Positions 37,202 to 46,876 are shown, counted from the first letter of the stretch. The stretch: DNA of 64,000 nucleotides from Pasteurellaceae bacterium Pebbles2 (GCA_023101505.1 LVZA01000001.1:930001-994000), one strand, 5' to 3'. A program made the numbers and translations. The notes: generated by a model from the letters alone, not told the origin.

Positions 37202-37780
37202 ATGCTGATAATGAAGTATTTCAAGTTGAATAGGGAAAAGGTTTTGAGCCGATTTGCTGACCAATCTTTGCCACGGCGCAGTTTTTTACGTGGGCATTTT
37301 CTCAATACCTTGCAAAGCGATCAGGTGAAGCAGCAGGGGCATAATGCCATTCGTCCACCGTGGGCGGATTTAACGCAATTTACCGAAAAATGCACGGCGT
37401 GTGGCAAATGCCAAGAAGCGTGTGAAAGCCGTATTATCGTGCGTGGTGCTGGTGGTTTTCCTGAAATTCAATTTAGTCAAGGTGAATGTACGTTCTGCCA
37501 AAAATGTGTTGATGTTTGCCCTGAACCTGTGTTTCGCTCAACCACTGAAACGCCTTGGACGCATAAAGTAGAAATTCAACAAAATTGTTTGTTAAAACAA
37601 CGTATTGAGTGCAGAAGCTGTGGCGACAGTTGCGAAAGCCGAGCCATTCGCTTTCGTCCTAAACTTGGTGGAATTGTGGAATTAGTCTTAACACTAGAAA
37701 GTTGCAATGGTTGCGGTGCTTGCTTAAGCGTTTGCCCAACGCAGGCAATTCATATTTTAAAGGTTAATGAAGAAGAATGA
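37202..37780 (+). CDS. napF: NapF, ferredoxin-type protein of periplasmic nitrate reductase
   Basis: Cytoplasmic iron-sulfur protein with ferredoxin-type clusters, implicated in NapA maturation. Cysteine motifs are CTACGKCQEAC, CTFCQKCVDVCPEP, CRSCGDSCES and CNGCGACLSVCPT. RRSFLRG near the N-terminus is a NapF-style segment, not a functional Tat signal. The start is uncertain: ATG at 37202 and 37211 lack an SD, while TTG at 37244 has AGGGAAAAGG before it and would give a protein nearer the usual size (about 165-180). The stop overlaps napD by 4 bases. It is the first gene of napFDAGHBC. Confidence 0.88.
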   Translation: MLIMKYFKLNREKVLSRFADQSLPRRSFLRGHFLNTLQSDQVKQQGHNAIRPPWADLTQFTEKCTACGKCQEACESRIIVRGAGGFPEIQFSQGECTFCQKCVDVCPEPVFRSTTETPWTHKVEIQQNCLLKQRIECRSCGDSCESRAIRFRPKLGGIVELVLTLESCNGCGACLSVCPTQAIHILKVNEEE

Positions 37781-38040
37781 ATGAGATAAATCAAAGTGAA
37801 AATTGGTATGTGTGCAGCCTTGTGGTGCAAGCGAAGCCTGCCAAATTAAGCCAAGTTAAAGCGGCTATTTTAGCAATTCCAAGTGCGGAAATTCACGCTG
37901 AAAAAGCAGAAGAAGGGAAATTGGTGGTTACTCTCGAAAGCCATCGCCAACTGGCATTGGCTGATTTAATTGATACAGTAAAAGAAATTGAGGGCGTGAT
38001 CGTAGTGTCGTTAATTTCTAATTATTTAGATGAGAAGTAA
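37777..38040 (+). CDS. napD: NapD, NapA-specific chaperone
   Basis: A small cytoplasmic chaperone of 87 residues that binds the NapA Tat signal peptide and delays export until the cofactor is loaded. It has a ferredoxin-like fold: WYVCSLVVQAKPAKLSQVKAAILAIPSAEIHAEKAEEGKLVVTLE and the closing IEGVIVVSLISNYLDE. ATGA overlap with napF implies coupled translation. A USS lies in the gap before napA. Confidence 0.92.
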   Translation: MNEINQSENWYVCSLVVQAKPAKLSQVKAAILAIPSAEIHAEKAEEGKLVVTLESHRQLALADLIDTVKEIEGVIVVSLISNYLDEK

Positions 38041-38116
38041 AAACTTTTAATTTTTACACCGCACTTTTATGCGTGGTGCTGAAAAAGATGTTTAATCAAA
38101 AACGTGGGACATAATT

Positions 38117-40603
38117 ATGGAACTCAATCGTAGAGATTTTATGAAAACCAATGCGGCAATGGCTGCCGCAGCCGCTGCTGGGATTGTCATTCCAGTGAAG
38201 AATGTACAAGCTGATGACACGGGCATCAAATGGGATAAAGCACCGTGCCGTTATTGTGGTACTGGTTGTAGCGTTTTAGTCGGTACGAAAGACGGCCGTG
38301 TGGTGGCGACGCAAGGCGACCCTGATGCAGAAGTAAACCGTGGTTTAAACTGTATCAAAGGCTATTTCTTAACCAAAATTATGTACGGTGCAGACCGTGT
38401 ACAAACGCCTTTATTGCGTATGAAAGACGGCAAATTCCACAAAGAGGGCGACTTTACGCCAGTATCGTGGGATCAAGCCTTTACGATTATGGCTGAAAAA
38501 GTGAAAAACATTCTTCACACCAAAAAAGATCCGAATGCGGTGGGTATGTTCTCATCAGGTCAAACCACCATTTTTGAGGGTTATGCCAAAGTAAAATTGT
38601 GGAAAGCTGGCTTGCGTTCTAACACCATTGACCCAAATGCTCGACACTGTATGGCATCGGCGGCAGTCGCATTTATGCGTACCTTTGGTATGGACGAGCC
38701 GATGGGTTGCTATAACGATATTGAAAAAACCAATGCATTCGTGCTTTGGGGTTCAAATATGGCGGAAATGCACCCAATTTTGTGGAGTCGTATTTCAGAC
38801 CGTCGTTTATCTGATGACAAGGTAAAAGTGGTTGTGATGTCAACTTTTGAACATCGCTCTTTTGAGTTGGCTGACACGCCGATTATTTTCAAACCACATT
38901 CTGACTTAGCGATTTTGAACTACATCGCCAATTACATTATTCAAAATGATAAAGTCGATTGGGATTTCGTTAATAAACACACCAAATTTAAACGTGGTGA
39001 AACAGACATCGGCTACGGTTTACGCCCAGATCACCCACTGCAAATGAAAGCCAAAAATGCGAAAACTGCAGGCAAAATGCACGACAGTAGCTTTGAAGAA
39101 TTTAAGCAAATCGTTGCACCTTATACTCTGGAAAAAGCCCACGAAATTTCAGGTGTGCCAAAAGATCAGCTCGAAACCTTAGCGAAAATGTATGCAGATC
39201 CTGAGCAAACAATGGTGTCTTATTGGACAATGGGCTTTAACCAACACGTACGTGGCGTATGGGTCAACCATATGATTTATAACGTGCATTTATTGACAGG
39301 TAAAATCTCTAAACCAGGTTGTGGTCCATTCTCATTAACAGGACAGCCATCAGCCTGTGGTACAGCTCGTGAAGTCGGCACATTCGTTCACCGTTTACCT
39401 GCGGATATGGTGGTTACCAATCCGAAACACGTTGAAATGGCGGAAAACATTTGGAAACTTCCGAAAGGCACAATTTCGACCAAACCAGGTTATCCTGCGG
39501 TGCAACAAAGCCGTGCATTAAAAGATGGCAAGCTCAATTTCTTATGGCAACTTTGCACCAACAATATGCAAGGCGGTCCGAATATTAACGAAGAAATTTT
39601 CCCTGGCTGGCGTAATCCTGAAAACTTTATCGTCGTTTCAGACCCTTATCCGTCAGTGTCGGCAGTGGCGGCAGACTTAATTTTACCTACGTCAATGTGG
39701 GTGGAAAAAGAGGGGGCGTATGGTAATGCTGAACGCCGCACTCAATTCTGGCGTCAACAAGTTAAAGGCCCAGGTGAATCAAAATCAGATTTATGGCAAA
39801 TCGTTGAGTTTTCAAAATATTTCAAAACTGATGACGTGTGGAGCGAAGAATTACTCGCTCAAATGCCGCAATATCGTGGCAAAACCCTTTATGAAGTATT
39901 GTATTTAAACGGCGAAGTGAACAAATTCCAAGTGCCAACCAACGTCCCTGGTTACATCAATGATGAAGCGGAACACTTCGGTTTCTACTTACAAAAAGGC
40001 TTATTTGAAGAATATGCTGGCTTCGGACGTGGGCACGGACACGACTTAGCCGATTTCGACACCTATCACCAAGTGCGTGGCTTACGCTGGCCAGTGGTGG
40101 ACGGCAAAGAAACCTTGTGGCGTTATCGTGAAGGCTTTGACCCTTATGTTAAAGCAGGCGAAGAAGTGGCGTTCTATGGTTATCCTGACAAAAAAGCGAT
40201 TATTCTTGGCGTGCCGTATGAGCCACCTGCAGAAAGCCCAGATGAAGAATATGATTTATGGCTTTGTACAGGGCGTGTCTTAGAACACTGGCACACCGGC
40301 ACAATGACTCGTCGAGTGCCTGAATTGCACCGTGCATTCCCGAATAACCTCGTGTGGATGCACCCAAATGATGCGAAAAAACGAGGTTTACGCCACGGTG
40401 ATAAAGTGAAACTTATCACTCGCCGTGGAGAAATGCTTTCGCATTTAGACACTCGTGGTCGTAATAAAACACCTGAGGGTTTAATTTACACCACATTCTT
40501 TGATGCAGGTCAGTTAGCCAATAAATTAACCTTAGATGCAACCGACCCGATTTCAGGCGAAACCGATTACAAAAAATGTGCGGTTAAAGTGGAAAAAGCG
40601 TAA
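38117..40603 (+). CDS. napA: Periplasmic nitrate reductase catalytic subunit
   Basis: Molybdoenzyme of 828 residues that reduces nitrate to nitrite in the periplasm. The Tat signal is RRDFMK (about 5-10) with cleavage after NVQA (about 32). The N-terminal [4Fe-4S] cluster is [13 protein letters not shown] plus GLNCIKG. The Mo-coordinating cysteine is in [10 protein letters not shown]. The two MGD-binding parts and the C-terminal barrel ([32 protein letters not shown]) are complete. It has no internal uptake signal across 2.5 kb. A USS hairpin follows before napG. Confidence 0.98.
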   Translation: MELNRRDFMKTNAAMAAAAAAGIVIPVKNVQADDTGIKWDKAPCRYCGTGCSVLVGTKDGRVVATQGDPDAEVNRGLNCIKGYFLTKIMYGADRVQTPLLRMKDGKFHKEGDFTPVSWDQAFTIMAEKVKNILHTKKDPNAVGMFSSGQTTIFEGYAKVKLWKAGLRSNTIDPNARHCMASAAVAFMRTFGMDEPMGCYNDIEKTNAFVLWGSNMAEMHPILWSRISDRRLSDDKVKVVVMSTFEHRSFELADTPIIFKPHSDLAILNYIANYIIQNDKVDWDFVNKHTKFKRGETDIGYGLRPDHPLQMKAKNAKTAGKMHDSSFEEFKQIVAPYTLEKAHEISGVPKDQLETLAKMYADPEQTMVSYWTMGFNQHVRGVWVNHMIYNVHLLTGKISKPGCGPFSLTGQPSACGTAREVGTFVHRLPADMVVTNPKHVEMAENIWKLPKGTISTKPGYPAVQQSRALKDGKLNFLWQLCTNNMQGGPNINEEIFPGWRNPENFIVVSDPYPSVSAVAADLILPTSMWVEKEGAYGNAERRTQFWRQQVKGPGESKSDLWQIVEFSKYFKTDDVWSEELLAQMPQYRGKTLYEVLYLNGEVNKFQVPTNVPGYINDEAEHFGFYLQKGLFEEYAGFGRGHGHDLADFDTYHQVRGLRWPVVDGKETLWRYREGFDPYVKAGEEVAFYGYPDKKAIILGVPYEPPAESPDEEYDLWLCTGRVLEHWHTGTMTRRVPELHRAFPNNLVWMHPNDAKKRGLRHGDKVKLITRRGEMLSHLDTRGRNKTPEGLIYTTFFDAGQLANKLTLDATDPISGETDYKKCAVKVEKA

Positions 40604-40618
40604 TTAACTCATATCAAT

Positions 40619-40658
40619 AAGTGCGGTTAAAAATTTTCATTTTTTTCACCGCACTTTT
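40619..40658 (+). repeat. Inverted uptake-signal pair between napA and napG
   Basis: AAGTGCGGT at 40619-40627 and ACCGCACTT at 40648-40656 can form a stem, with four T after it. It sits inside the operon, so it may partially terminate or stabilise the napA message. Confidence 0.7.
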
Positions 40659-40671
40659 AGGGAAACTGTAA

Positions 40672-41577
40672 ATGAAACTGGACCCAAACCGTCGCCAATT
40701 TTTAAAAAATGCAACCAGAACTGCGGCTGGCGTTTGTGGTGTGGGCGTGATCCTTGGATTACAACAACATCAAGCCAATGCCAAAGAGGGCGTGGCATTG
40801 CGTCCCCCTGGTGCGTTGTCAGAGCAAGATTTCTTGGCGGCTTGCACCAGATGTGGTCAGTGCGTTCAAGCCTGCCCTTACGATATGTTGCATTTAGCGT
40901 CTTTGCTTTCGCCAATGGAAGCTGGCACGCCTTATTTTGTGGCTCGAGATAAACCGTGCGAAATGTGTCCTGACATTCCTTGTATGAATGCCTGCCCGAG
41001 CGGTGCATTAAGCGAAGAATTGAAAGACATTAACGATGCTCGAATGGGCTTGGCGGTATTGCTCGATCACGAAACTTGCTTGAACTGGCAAGGGCTACGT
41101 TGCGATGTCTGTTATCGAGTTTGTCCGCTCATCGACAAAGCGATTACTTTGGAAGAAGTGCATAATAATCGAACCGGTATTCACGCAAAATTAATTCCAA
41201 CCGTTCATTCTGATGCCTGTACGGGCTGTGGCAAATGCGAACAAGCCTGCGTATTGGAAGAAGCGGCAATCAAAGTGTTACCAATGGATATTGCCAAAGG
41301 AATGCTAGGTCGCCACTATCGTTTAGGTTGGCAAGAAAAGCAAAATGCAGGCAAGGCACTTCTTGAAGAACGCCACCCTGACGGCTTGCGTGAAGCCTTT
41401 GATGCACGAATGCCTGACGGAATGCACGAACCAACGTACAAAATGATGAAAGTGCAGCCAAATCAAAAAGTGGCGACACCAAATCGAGCCAGTTATGATT
41501 ATGTGCCAAATTCCACCACCGTGCCTGAAGCGGAACATTTCCCGAATTTGGACTTAAATATTAAAGGGGTGAAATAA
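40672..41577 (+). CDS. napG: NapG, ferredoxin-type quinol dehydrogenase subunit
   Basis: A periplasmic-side iron-sulfur protein of 301 residues that passes electrons from quinol via NapH. It has a Tat-type signal [24 protein letters not shown], then four cluster motifs: [37 protein letters not shown] and [11 protein letters not shown]. Cluster spacing matches the NapG family. The stop overlaps the napH start by one base (TAATG). Confidence 0.95.
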   Translation: MKLDPNRRQFLKNATRTAAGVCGVGVILGLQQHQANAKEGVALRPPGALSEQDFLAACTRCGQCVQACPYDMLHLASLLSPMEAGTPYFVARDKPCEMCPDIPCMNACPSGALSEELKDINDARMGLAVLLDHETCLNWQGLRCDVCYRVCPLIDKAITLEEVHNNRTGIHAKLIPTVHSDACTGCGKCEQACVLEEAAIKVLPMDIAKGMLGRHYRLGWQEKQNAGKALLEERHPDGLREAFDARMPDGMHEPTYKMMKVQPNQKVATPNRASYDYVPNSTTVPEAEHFPNLDLNIKGVK

Positions 41578-42470
41578 TGGAAAAAGTAAAATTTACCCCG
41601 AATAAGCCCAAAGATGCAGGCTTAGAAGCACGCCAAAAATTGGGCTGGTGGCACGCTTATCGCTTTCTGATTTTACGCCGATTAAGCCAATTAAGCATTA
41701 TCGCAATGTTTTTGAGCGGTCCATATCTAAACCTATGGATTTTAAAAGGCAATTACAGTGCCAGCGTGTTATTTGATCGCATTCCGCTCACCGATCCATT
41801 AATGGCAAGCGAAAGTTTAGCGACAGGCTATTTGCCTGAAATCACCACCATTGTAGGGGCGTTGATTATCATCGCATTTTATGCACTCATTGCGACCAAG
41901 GCTTTTTGTAGCTGGGTTTGTCCAATGAATATGGTTACCGATGCCGCCGCTTGGCTACGTCGCAAATTAGGCATTCGCCAAAGTGCGAAAATCTCACGCC
42001 ATTTACGCTATGCCATTTTGGCGATGATTTTAGTCGGCAGTGCGATCAGTGGCTCGTTATTATGGGAATGGATCAACCCTGTCGCCGCACTCGGACGTGT
42101 TTTTCTGTTCGGCGTGGGTGCAACAGTTTGGCTGCTCGCTATTATCTTCCTGTTTGATTTATTGGTGGTTGAACACGGTTGGTGCGGACACCTTTGCCCG
42201 ATTGGGGCGACATACGCCTTAATTGGTGCAAAAAGCCTGATTAAAGTCAACGTGGTTAATCGCTCAAATTGCGACCGCTGTATGGATTGCTATAACGTCT
42301 GCCCCGAACCACAAGTGTTACGCCTACCGCTACACGGTTCAGAGCAAGACAGCCCGATTGTGCTTTCAAAAGATTGTATTACGTGCGGACGTTGTATCGA
42401 CGTTTGCCCAGAAAATGTTTTCGCCTTTGGTTCTCGTTTTGAGAAACAGATTGCGGTAAAAACCCAATAA
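41577..42470 (+). CDS. napH: NapH, membrane quinol dehydrogenase subunit
   Basis: Inner-membrane protein of 297 residues with about four helices that oxidises quinol with NapG. Membrane segments are at about 35-55, 88-108, 141-160 and 178-200. Two cytoplasmic-side CxxxCP motifs are CSWVCPMNM and CGHLCPIGA; two ferredoxin clusters lie at the C-terminus (CDRCMDCYNVCPEP and CITCGRCIDVCPEN). It is 1 base from napG and 63 bases before napB, and the gap has a palindrome. Confidence 0.94.
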   Translation: MEKVKFTPNKPKDAGLEARQKLGWWHAYRFLILRRLSQLSIIAMFLSGPYLNLWILKGNYSASVLFDRIPLTDPLMASESLATGYLPEITTIVGALIIIAFYALIATKAFCSWVCPMNMVTDAAAWLRRKLGIRQSAKISRHLRYAILAMILVGSAISGSLLWEWINPVAALGRVFLFGVGATVWLLAIIFLFDLLVVEHGWCGHLCPIGATYALIGAKSLIKVNVVNRSNCDRCMDCYNVCPEPQVLRLPLHGSEQDSPIVLSKDCITCGRCIDVCPENVFAFGSRFEKQIAVKTQ

Positions 42471-42480
42471 TGCTCTGTAA

Positions 42481-42499
42481 GAGCGTATGCCATACGCTC
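42481..42499 (+). repeat. Palindrome in the napH-napB gap
   Basis: GAGCGTATGCCATACGCTC is a perfect 9-1-9 palindrome, flanked by GTAA and GTAC. It has no T-tract and stands inside an operon. It resembles short intergenic repeats in some bacteria; copy number cannot be seen here. Confidence 0.65.
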
Positions 42500-42533
42500 G
42501 TACGAAAAAAGATTAAAATGGAGTGAATTTTAA

Positions 42534-42974
42534 ATGAAAAAATATATTAGCCTAATTTTAACCGCACTTTCAGCCGTTGCGATGGCTGAAACACCCGCGG
42601 AGAAACCAATGGTTGCACAAACCATTGATCAGACAGTCGAAAGCGTTGCCCCAGCCTACACCAATCCATTAAAAGATGCTGGCAACATTCCTGTTACCTT
42701 TCCACATCAGCCACCCCTTGTGCCACACAGCATTCGTGGGTTACAAGTAACCAAAAACACCAACCAGTGTTTAGCCTGCCACTCGCCAGAAGTGTCGCCA
42801 ACCACAGGCGCACCACGAGTGCCGCAAAGCCATTTTATGGACAGAGATGGTAAGCCAACGGAAGGCACTTCACCTCGCCGTTACTTCTGTTTGCAATGCC
42901 ACGTTCAACAAACAGATGTGAACCCAATTATTCAAAACAAATTTGACACCATTCGTCAAACTCAAGGCAAATAA
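42534..42974 (+). CDS. napB: NapB, diheme cytochrome c of nitrate reductase
   Basis: Periplasmic 146-residue electron-transfer subunit of NapAB. The signal peptide is MKKYISLILTALSAVAMA, with a USS coding TAL in the hydrophobic core. Two heme c sites are CLACH (about 82-86) and CLQCH (about 120-124), with His ligands around PHQPPLVPHSI. The SD is GGAG. napC starts 11 bases later. Confidence 0.96.
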   Translation: MKKYISLILTALSAVAMAETPAEKPMVAQTIDQTVESVAPAYTNPLKDAGNIPVTFPHQPPLVPHSIRGLQVTKNTNQCLACHSPEVSPTTGAPRVPQSHFMDRDGKPTEGTSPRRYFCLQCHVQQTDVNPIIQNKFDTIRQTQGK

Positions 42975-42985
42975 GGAGTAAAAAA

Positions 42986-43603
42986 ATGATCAAAAGAATT
43001 TGCCAATGGTTACGCACGCCAAGCAAAATGGCAGTAGGCACGCTGGTTTTAATTACCGCTATCGGCGTTATGCTACTTTGGGGTGGATTTAACAAAGGGT
43101 TGGAAATGACCAACACCGAACAATTTTGTTCAGACTGCCATATGAACGACGTTGTGCCTGAATATCGAGCATCAGTTCACTATTCAAACCGCTCAGGCGT
43201 GAAAGCCGAATGTTCCGATTGCCACGTTCCACACGAATTTGGTCCGAAGATGATCCGCAAAATTCAAGCCAGCACGGAAGTTTGGGCACACATTACAGGC
43301 AAAGTGGACACCAAAGAAAAATTTGAAGCACACCGCCTAGAAATGGCTGAACGTGAATGGGCAAGAATGAAAGCGAACGACTCTCAAGAGTGCCGCAACT
43401 GCCACAACTTTGAAGATATGGACTTCACCCAACAAAAAACCGTGGCACAAGAAATGCACGCTCGAGCACAAGACGAGGGTAAAACCTGTATCGACTGCCA
43501 CAAAGGCATCGCCCACCATTTACCACAAATGAAAGGCGTTCAAGAAAGTTTTATTCCAGCAGATATGTTGAAAAAAGATGAGTCAACGCCAGCCAATAAA
43601 TAA
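42986..43603 (+). CDS. napC: NapC, tetraheme quinol dehydrogenase
   Basis: NapC/NirT-family membrane-anchored cytochrome of 205 residues that takes electrons from quinol to NapB. The N-terminal anchor is at about 12-33. Four heme-binding CxxCH motifs are CSDCH (twice), CRNCH and CIDCH. An anchored C-terminal region follows. Having both NapC and NapGH gives two quinol routes, as in E. coli. AAGGAG precedes the ATG; a strong terminator ends the operon. Confidence 0.96.
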   Translation: MIKRICQWLRTPSKMAVGTLVLITAIGVMLLWGGFNKGLEMTNTEQFCSDCHMNDVVPEYRASVHYSNRSGVKAECSDCHVPHEFGPKMIRKIQASTEVWAHITGKVDTKEKFEAHRLEMAEREWARMKANDSQECRNCHNFEDMDFTQQKTVAQEMHARAQDEGKTCIDCHKGIAHHLPQMKGVQESFIPADMLKKDESTPANK

Positions 43604-43610
43604 TCTTCCC

Positions 43611-43640
43611 AACGCCTCATTTGTTTGAGGCGTTTTTTTA
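43611..43640 (+). terminator. Terminator of the nap operon
   Basis: AACGCCTCA and TGAGGCGTT form a 9-bp stem with a T7 tract, 7 bases after the napC stop. Confidence 0.92.
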
Positions 43641-43671
43641 TCTAAAAACACCGTAATTTTCCACCGCAGTT

Positions 43672-44286
43672 TTATAAGCTCAACACTTCATCAGCTAATT
43701 CAGCACTAAACCCCAAATCGTGGCTAGCGATGAGCATTGGGAGTTTAAGTTGGCGTAAAAGTGCGGTGAGTTTTTGTTTATTTTTTTGATCTAAGCCATT
43801 AGTGGGTTCGTCGAGTAATAAAATTTCAGGCTGCATTGCCAGTACGCCAGCGAGGGCGGTGAAGTTTTTTTGTCCGCCTGAAAGCTGATTTACAGGGCGA
43901 TCTTTTAAGTGGGTAATATCAAGGCGTTCCAGTTGTTCTAGGGCTATTTTATAGGCTTGAACCTTGGAGAAACCTTGATTTATCGGACCGAAAGCCACAT
44001 CGTCTAATACCGTTGGACCGAAAAGTTGGTCGTCGGGTTGCTGAAAGGTCAAGCCTATTCGTCCTCGGAAAGGGGCGAAATCTTGTTCATTTTGGCAGCG
44101 TTTACCAAAAAGATAAATTTCCCCTTGTTGAATGGGGATAAAGCCCATTAAAGCTAATAGCAGGCTTGATTTGCCTGCACCGACTTCCCCTTGAATAAAA
44201 AGCCGTTGCTGCTCCAGTTGAAAACTTAAGCCTTGAATAATTTGTTGCTCGCCTCGCATTAGGCTGAGGTTATTGACCTTGAGCAT
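43672..44286 (-). CDS. nikO: Nickel/cobalt ECF importer ATPase
   Basis: Cytoplasmic ABC ATPase of 204 residues that powers the nickel ECF transporter. Walker A is GEVGAGKSS, the signature is LSGGQKN, Walker B is EILLLDEPTNGLD, and the switch histidine is in IASHDLG. The start touches the nikQ stop by one base. It is the last gene of nikKLMQO. A decayed-looking USS (ACCGCAGTT) and an exact one lie at its end region. Confidence 0.9.
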   Translation of the reverse strand: MLKVNNLSLMRGEQQIIQGLSFQLEQQRLFIQGEVGAGKSSLLLALMGFIPIQQGEIYLFGKRCQNEQDFAPFRGRIGLTFQQPDDQLFGPTVLDDVAFGPINQGFSKVQAYKIALEQLERLDITHLKDRPVNQLSGGQKNFTALAGVLAMQPEILLLDEPTNGLDQKNKQKLTALLRQLKLPMLIASHDLGFSAELADEVLSL

Positions 44287-44906
44287 TATTTTTCCTTATC
44301 CGCTAGAAATCCACGGCTTTTTAAAGCATATTCTGCCATTTCAGCTTTTGCCATTGCTTTGATTAACAACAGTGCCACTTGTTGCGAAGTATATTGCATT
44401 GTTCGCCAGTTAAATTTGGCTTGATAGCCTCTCGCTCGCATTGCCATATCCATTTTTTGTTGTAATTCGCCAAGCAAGGCAATGTAACGCACGGTCAGCA
44501 CCAGAAGTGAAATTAATTTACGTGGCAAAGGCAATTTGGCTAGGGCTTGTACTAACAAGCTGTCGCTGATTTTCCACAATAAAAGCCAAACCGAAAACAG
44601 TAAGGCATTCATTCTTAAACTAATCAAAAGTGCGGTGTGAATGCCTTGAGTATTCCATTCAATGCCACTTTCGCCTAAACGCCAGCTCATTGTCAGCCAC
44701 ATAAAAAGGTTGAACAGCTGCAAAATGCCCCAGCGTTTGACGTAATATCGCCATTTTCTTTCACTTTGAATCAGCCACGCTAAACCGAAAAATAATCCCA
44801 TATTGAGGAAAATAAGCAACGTCGGCTGCTGTAAGGTGCTGATAAAAAGCCCCCAAAAGAACAGAAAAATCAACCGAAAGTGCGGTGAAAAAAAAGGAAG
44901 TTTCAT
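44286..44906 (-). CDS. nikQ: Nickel/cobalt ECF importer membrane (T) component
   Basis: A 206-residue CbiQ/EcfT-family membrane protein with four to five helices. Its C-terminal coupling-helix part has MAMRARGYQAKF, which is the AxR-G-type motif that meets the ATPase; a second such motif is ALKSRGF. The start overlaps the nikM stop by 4 bases. Uptake signals are present at about 44629 and at the start. Confidence 0.9.
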   Translation of the reverse strand: MKLPFFSPHFRLIFLFFWGLFISTLQQPTLLIFLNMGLFFGLAWLIQSERKWRYYVKRWGILQLFNLFMWLTMSWRLGESGIEWNTQGIHTALLISLRMNALLFSVWLLLWKISDSLLVQALAKLPLPRKLISLLVLTVRYIALLGELQQKMDMAMRARGYQAKFNWRTMQYTSQQVALLLIKAMAKAEMAEYALKSRGFLADKEK

Positions 44907-45526
44907 TCTGTAACCACGGTTTTAAATGCGGAGGGATACATTTTTTGCAAGGTGATGATAACCCCAACGCTGATCAAACAGTCCACCACAAATACAGGCA
45001 AATGCGAAAGCCATAACAGGGCGATTAAATCGTAATAACCTTTGCCATTATCTAGCCATAAGATCAATGCGGCTAATAACCCTGCTCCGCCGACACCTAT
45101 CACACCAACCCCAATACCGATAAGCCATTGGCGTATTTTTCCTGCGGTTTTAATTTGCCCCAAATAAGGGCGAAATACATAATGTGCTGCCACGGCAGGC
45201 AATGCCATTATGCACAAATTTACCCCAAGCACGGCAATGCCGCCGAAAGAAAAAAACAATAACTGCAATAATAAAGCAATTAAAAAGGCAGGAAAAACTG
45301 CCCAGCCTAAAAATAGCCCCGCCATTCCGTTTAAAATTAAATGCACGCTGCCGATGCCGATGGGAATATGAATGGTGCTGGCAACAAAAAACGTGGCGGC
45401 AAAAAGTGCGGTCAAAGCAAGGCGTTTTTCATTCAGTTGACGTAAGCCAATGGCGACGCCAGCTAAAGCGATGCCGTTGCCAATTAATAACGTAGATAAG
45501 TGCAAAACGCCTTCAGAAAGATGCAT
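44903..45526 (-). CDS. nikM: Nickel/cobalt ECF importer substrate (S) component
   Basis: CbiM-type substrate-specific membrane subunit of 207 residues. MHLSEGVLHL places the conserved His2 at the N-terminus, which coordinates Ni or Co in the family. FFVASTIHIPIGIGSVHLILNG supplies the further conserved histidines. It has about six helices. nikL ends 2 bases before its start. Nickel or cobalt cannot be told apart by reading alone; gene order KLMQO and the absence of cobalamin genes favour nickel. Confidence 0.92.
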   Translation of the reverse strand: MHLSEGVLHLSTLLIGNGIALAGVAIGLRQLNEKRLALTALFAATFFVASTIHIPIGIGSVHLILNGMAGLFLGWAVFPAFLIALLLQLLFFSFGGIAVLGVNLCIMALPAVAAHYVFRPYLGQIKTAGKIRQWLIGIGVGVIGVGGAGLLAALILWLDNGKGYYDLIALLWLSHLPVFVVDCLISVGVIITLQKMYPSAFKTVVTE

Positions 45527-45528
45527 TT

Positions 45529-46038
45529 TTATTCCTTGTTTGATTGCTTAACTTTGCGTGCATTTAACCACGCAACAATGCCGAAAAATCCCACGATATA
45601 ACCCAATCCGCCTAAAATATCACGCAGATAGATTTTGTCTTTTAAATGGGCAATATCTTCTCGTAACAGTAGCAAAGATGAGTCATTTTGATTGATTGCC
45701 ACAGGGTGAGCCACGGCGGTAGATTTATGCCCCTCCGCTCCCTCAACGACCACGTTCAACAAGCCATTAGATGGTGCTTGCACAGGAATGTGAAACTCTC
45801 CCTGCAAGTCCGTTTTACCTGTGGCTAAAGGCGTGCTTTGCCCTTGCTGTAACACTTCAAAATACGTTTCCGCCGCAGGGGTCATATCCGAATAATAAGA
45901 CTTGCCCGAAACTTCTTGCCCATTATATTGTGCGAACACATAAAGGCTGTGTGCCCACGCCTTGGTCGCACTGAAACTGGCTAAAAGTGCGGTGCAAAAA
46001 ACGAGAGTTTTGTGAATTCGCATAGGTTTAATCCGCAT
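45529..46038 (-). CDS. nikL: Nickel importer accessory protein NikL
   Basis: A 169-residue membrane-anchored periplasmic protein: signal peptide (TLVFCTALLASFSATKAWA), a periplasmic carboxypeptidase-regulatory-like domain (HSLYVFAQYNGQEVSGKSYYSDMTPA, TDLQGEFHIPV) and a C-terminal membrane helix (about 143-161). It starts inside the end of nikK (11-base overlap); Met at 46023 is an alternative without overlap. The USS codes TAL in the signal. In the family it works with NikM. Confidence 0.82.
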   Translation of the reverse strand: MRIKPMRIHKTLVFCTALLASFSATKAWAHSLYVFAQYNGQEVSGKSYYSDMTPAAETYFEVLQQGQSTPLATGKTDLQGEFHIPVQAPSNGLLNVVVEGAEGHKSTAVAHPVAINQNDSSLLLLREDIAHLKDKIYLRDILGGLGYIVGFFGIVAWLNARKVKQSNKE

Positions 46039-46714
46039 AGAAAGTCAGCATATATTCAATGGAACGACGATCATAATCAGGATTATTTAGTGCCTTTTCT
46101 TCAAATTCCGCCCACACTTTGTTGAAACCTTTGCTTGGGGTAAATTCCACGATGCCTTTGTCATTGGTTAAATTAAATGGTTGATCTTCCCCTAAGCCAA
46201 CCTTAATACCAGACACAGGCTGCCCTTTGTGCAACACCAAAATCGACATCGTTTTATTTGCTTGAGGCTGTTGTTGCGGGATGAGTTCATATTCCAAATC
46301 GTGTGCTTTGCTTGCCTGTGCATTCCAATGCAAAATCGCCTTACCCAACTTCACTGGATTTGTACTAAATTCTGCACTCGGCTCTTGTGCTTTGGTTTTC
46401 TCCACATATTTTCCGCTCGGCAATTTTGACCAAACGCCATTATCAAATTGCATTAACACAATAGATTGATTTTCCGCATTAATATAGGCTTCGCCCTCAC
46501 GGAATTGATGAGTTGCAGGCGTTAATTTGCCGTGCTGATCGACAAATTTCACCTCCTTTAATTTTTGTTCAGGATAGGCTTCAGTCTGTTTATGTCCAAA
46601 TTTAATCACATAATGTTCAGCCTGATTGGTTGGCTCAAGCCAAATATTATGTGCATTCGCCACAGAAAGGCTAAAAAGTGCGGTGGAAAATAACACTATT
46701 TTGGATAATTCCAT
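46028..46714 (-). CDS. nikK: Nickel importer periplasmic protein NikK (DUF4198)
   Basis: An exported 228-residue DUF4198 protein. The signal peptide is MELSKIVLFSTALFSLSVANA; the mature N-terminus HNIWLEP carries the His that is typical for this family. GQPVSGIKVGLG and DKGIVEFTPSKG form the transthyretin-like fold. A USS codes TAL in the signal. It is the first gene of nikKLMQO, with a candidate operator 34-53 bases upstream. Confidence 0.85.
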   Translation of the reverse strand: MELSKIVLFSTALFSLSVANAHNIWLEPTNQAEHYVIKFGHKQTEAYPEQKLKEVKFVDQHGKLTPATHQFREGEAYINAENQSIVLMQFDNGVWSKLPSGKYVEKTKAQEPSAEFSTNPVKLGKAILHWNAQASKAHDLEYELIPQQQPQANKTMSILVLHKGQPVSGIKVGLGEDQPFNLTNDKGIVEFTPSKGFNKVWAEFEEKALNNPDYDRRSIEYMLTFYAD

Positions 46715-46747
46715 TTTTATTTCTCCATTCTTAGAATGAAGTCATAA

Positions 46748-46767
46748 TAAAGTGTAAAGTTACTTTA
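46748..46767. promoter_or_regulatory. Candidate operator upstream of nikK
   Basis: TAAAGT-N8-ACTTTA is a perfect 6-8-6 inverted repeat, 34 bases before nikK. NikR control of this operon is known in Haemophilus; that this repeat is the NikR operator is inference. Confidence 0.4.
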
Positions 46768-46830
46768 GGGTCAAGAGGATTTTTTACTTAATTCATTTAC
46801 TTGAATATTTAATTATCAATTCAAAAACAT

Positions 46831-46876
46831 AAAAAAGTGCGGTGAAAAATCTTTAGATTTTCAACCGCACTTTTTA
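46831..46876. terminator. USS-pair terminator of pckA
   Basis: AAAAAGTGCGGTGAAAA and TTTTCAACCGCACTTTTT pair with one mismatch around the loop, with T-tracts on both strands. It lies after the pckA stop. Both arms are exact uptake signals. Confidence 0.88.
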
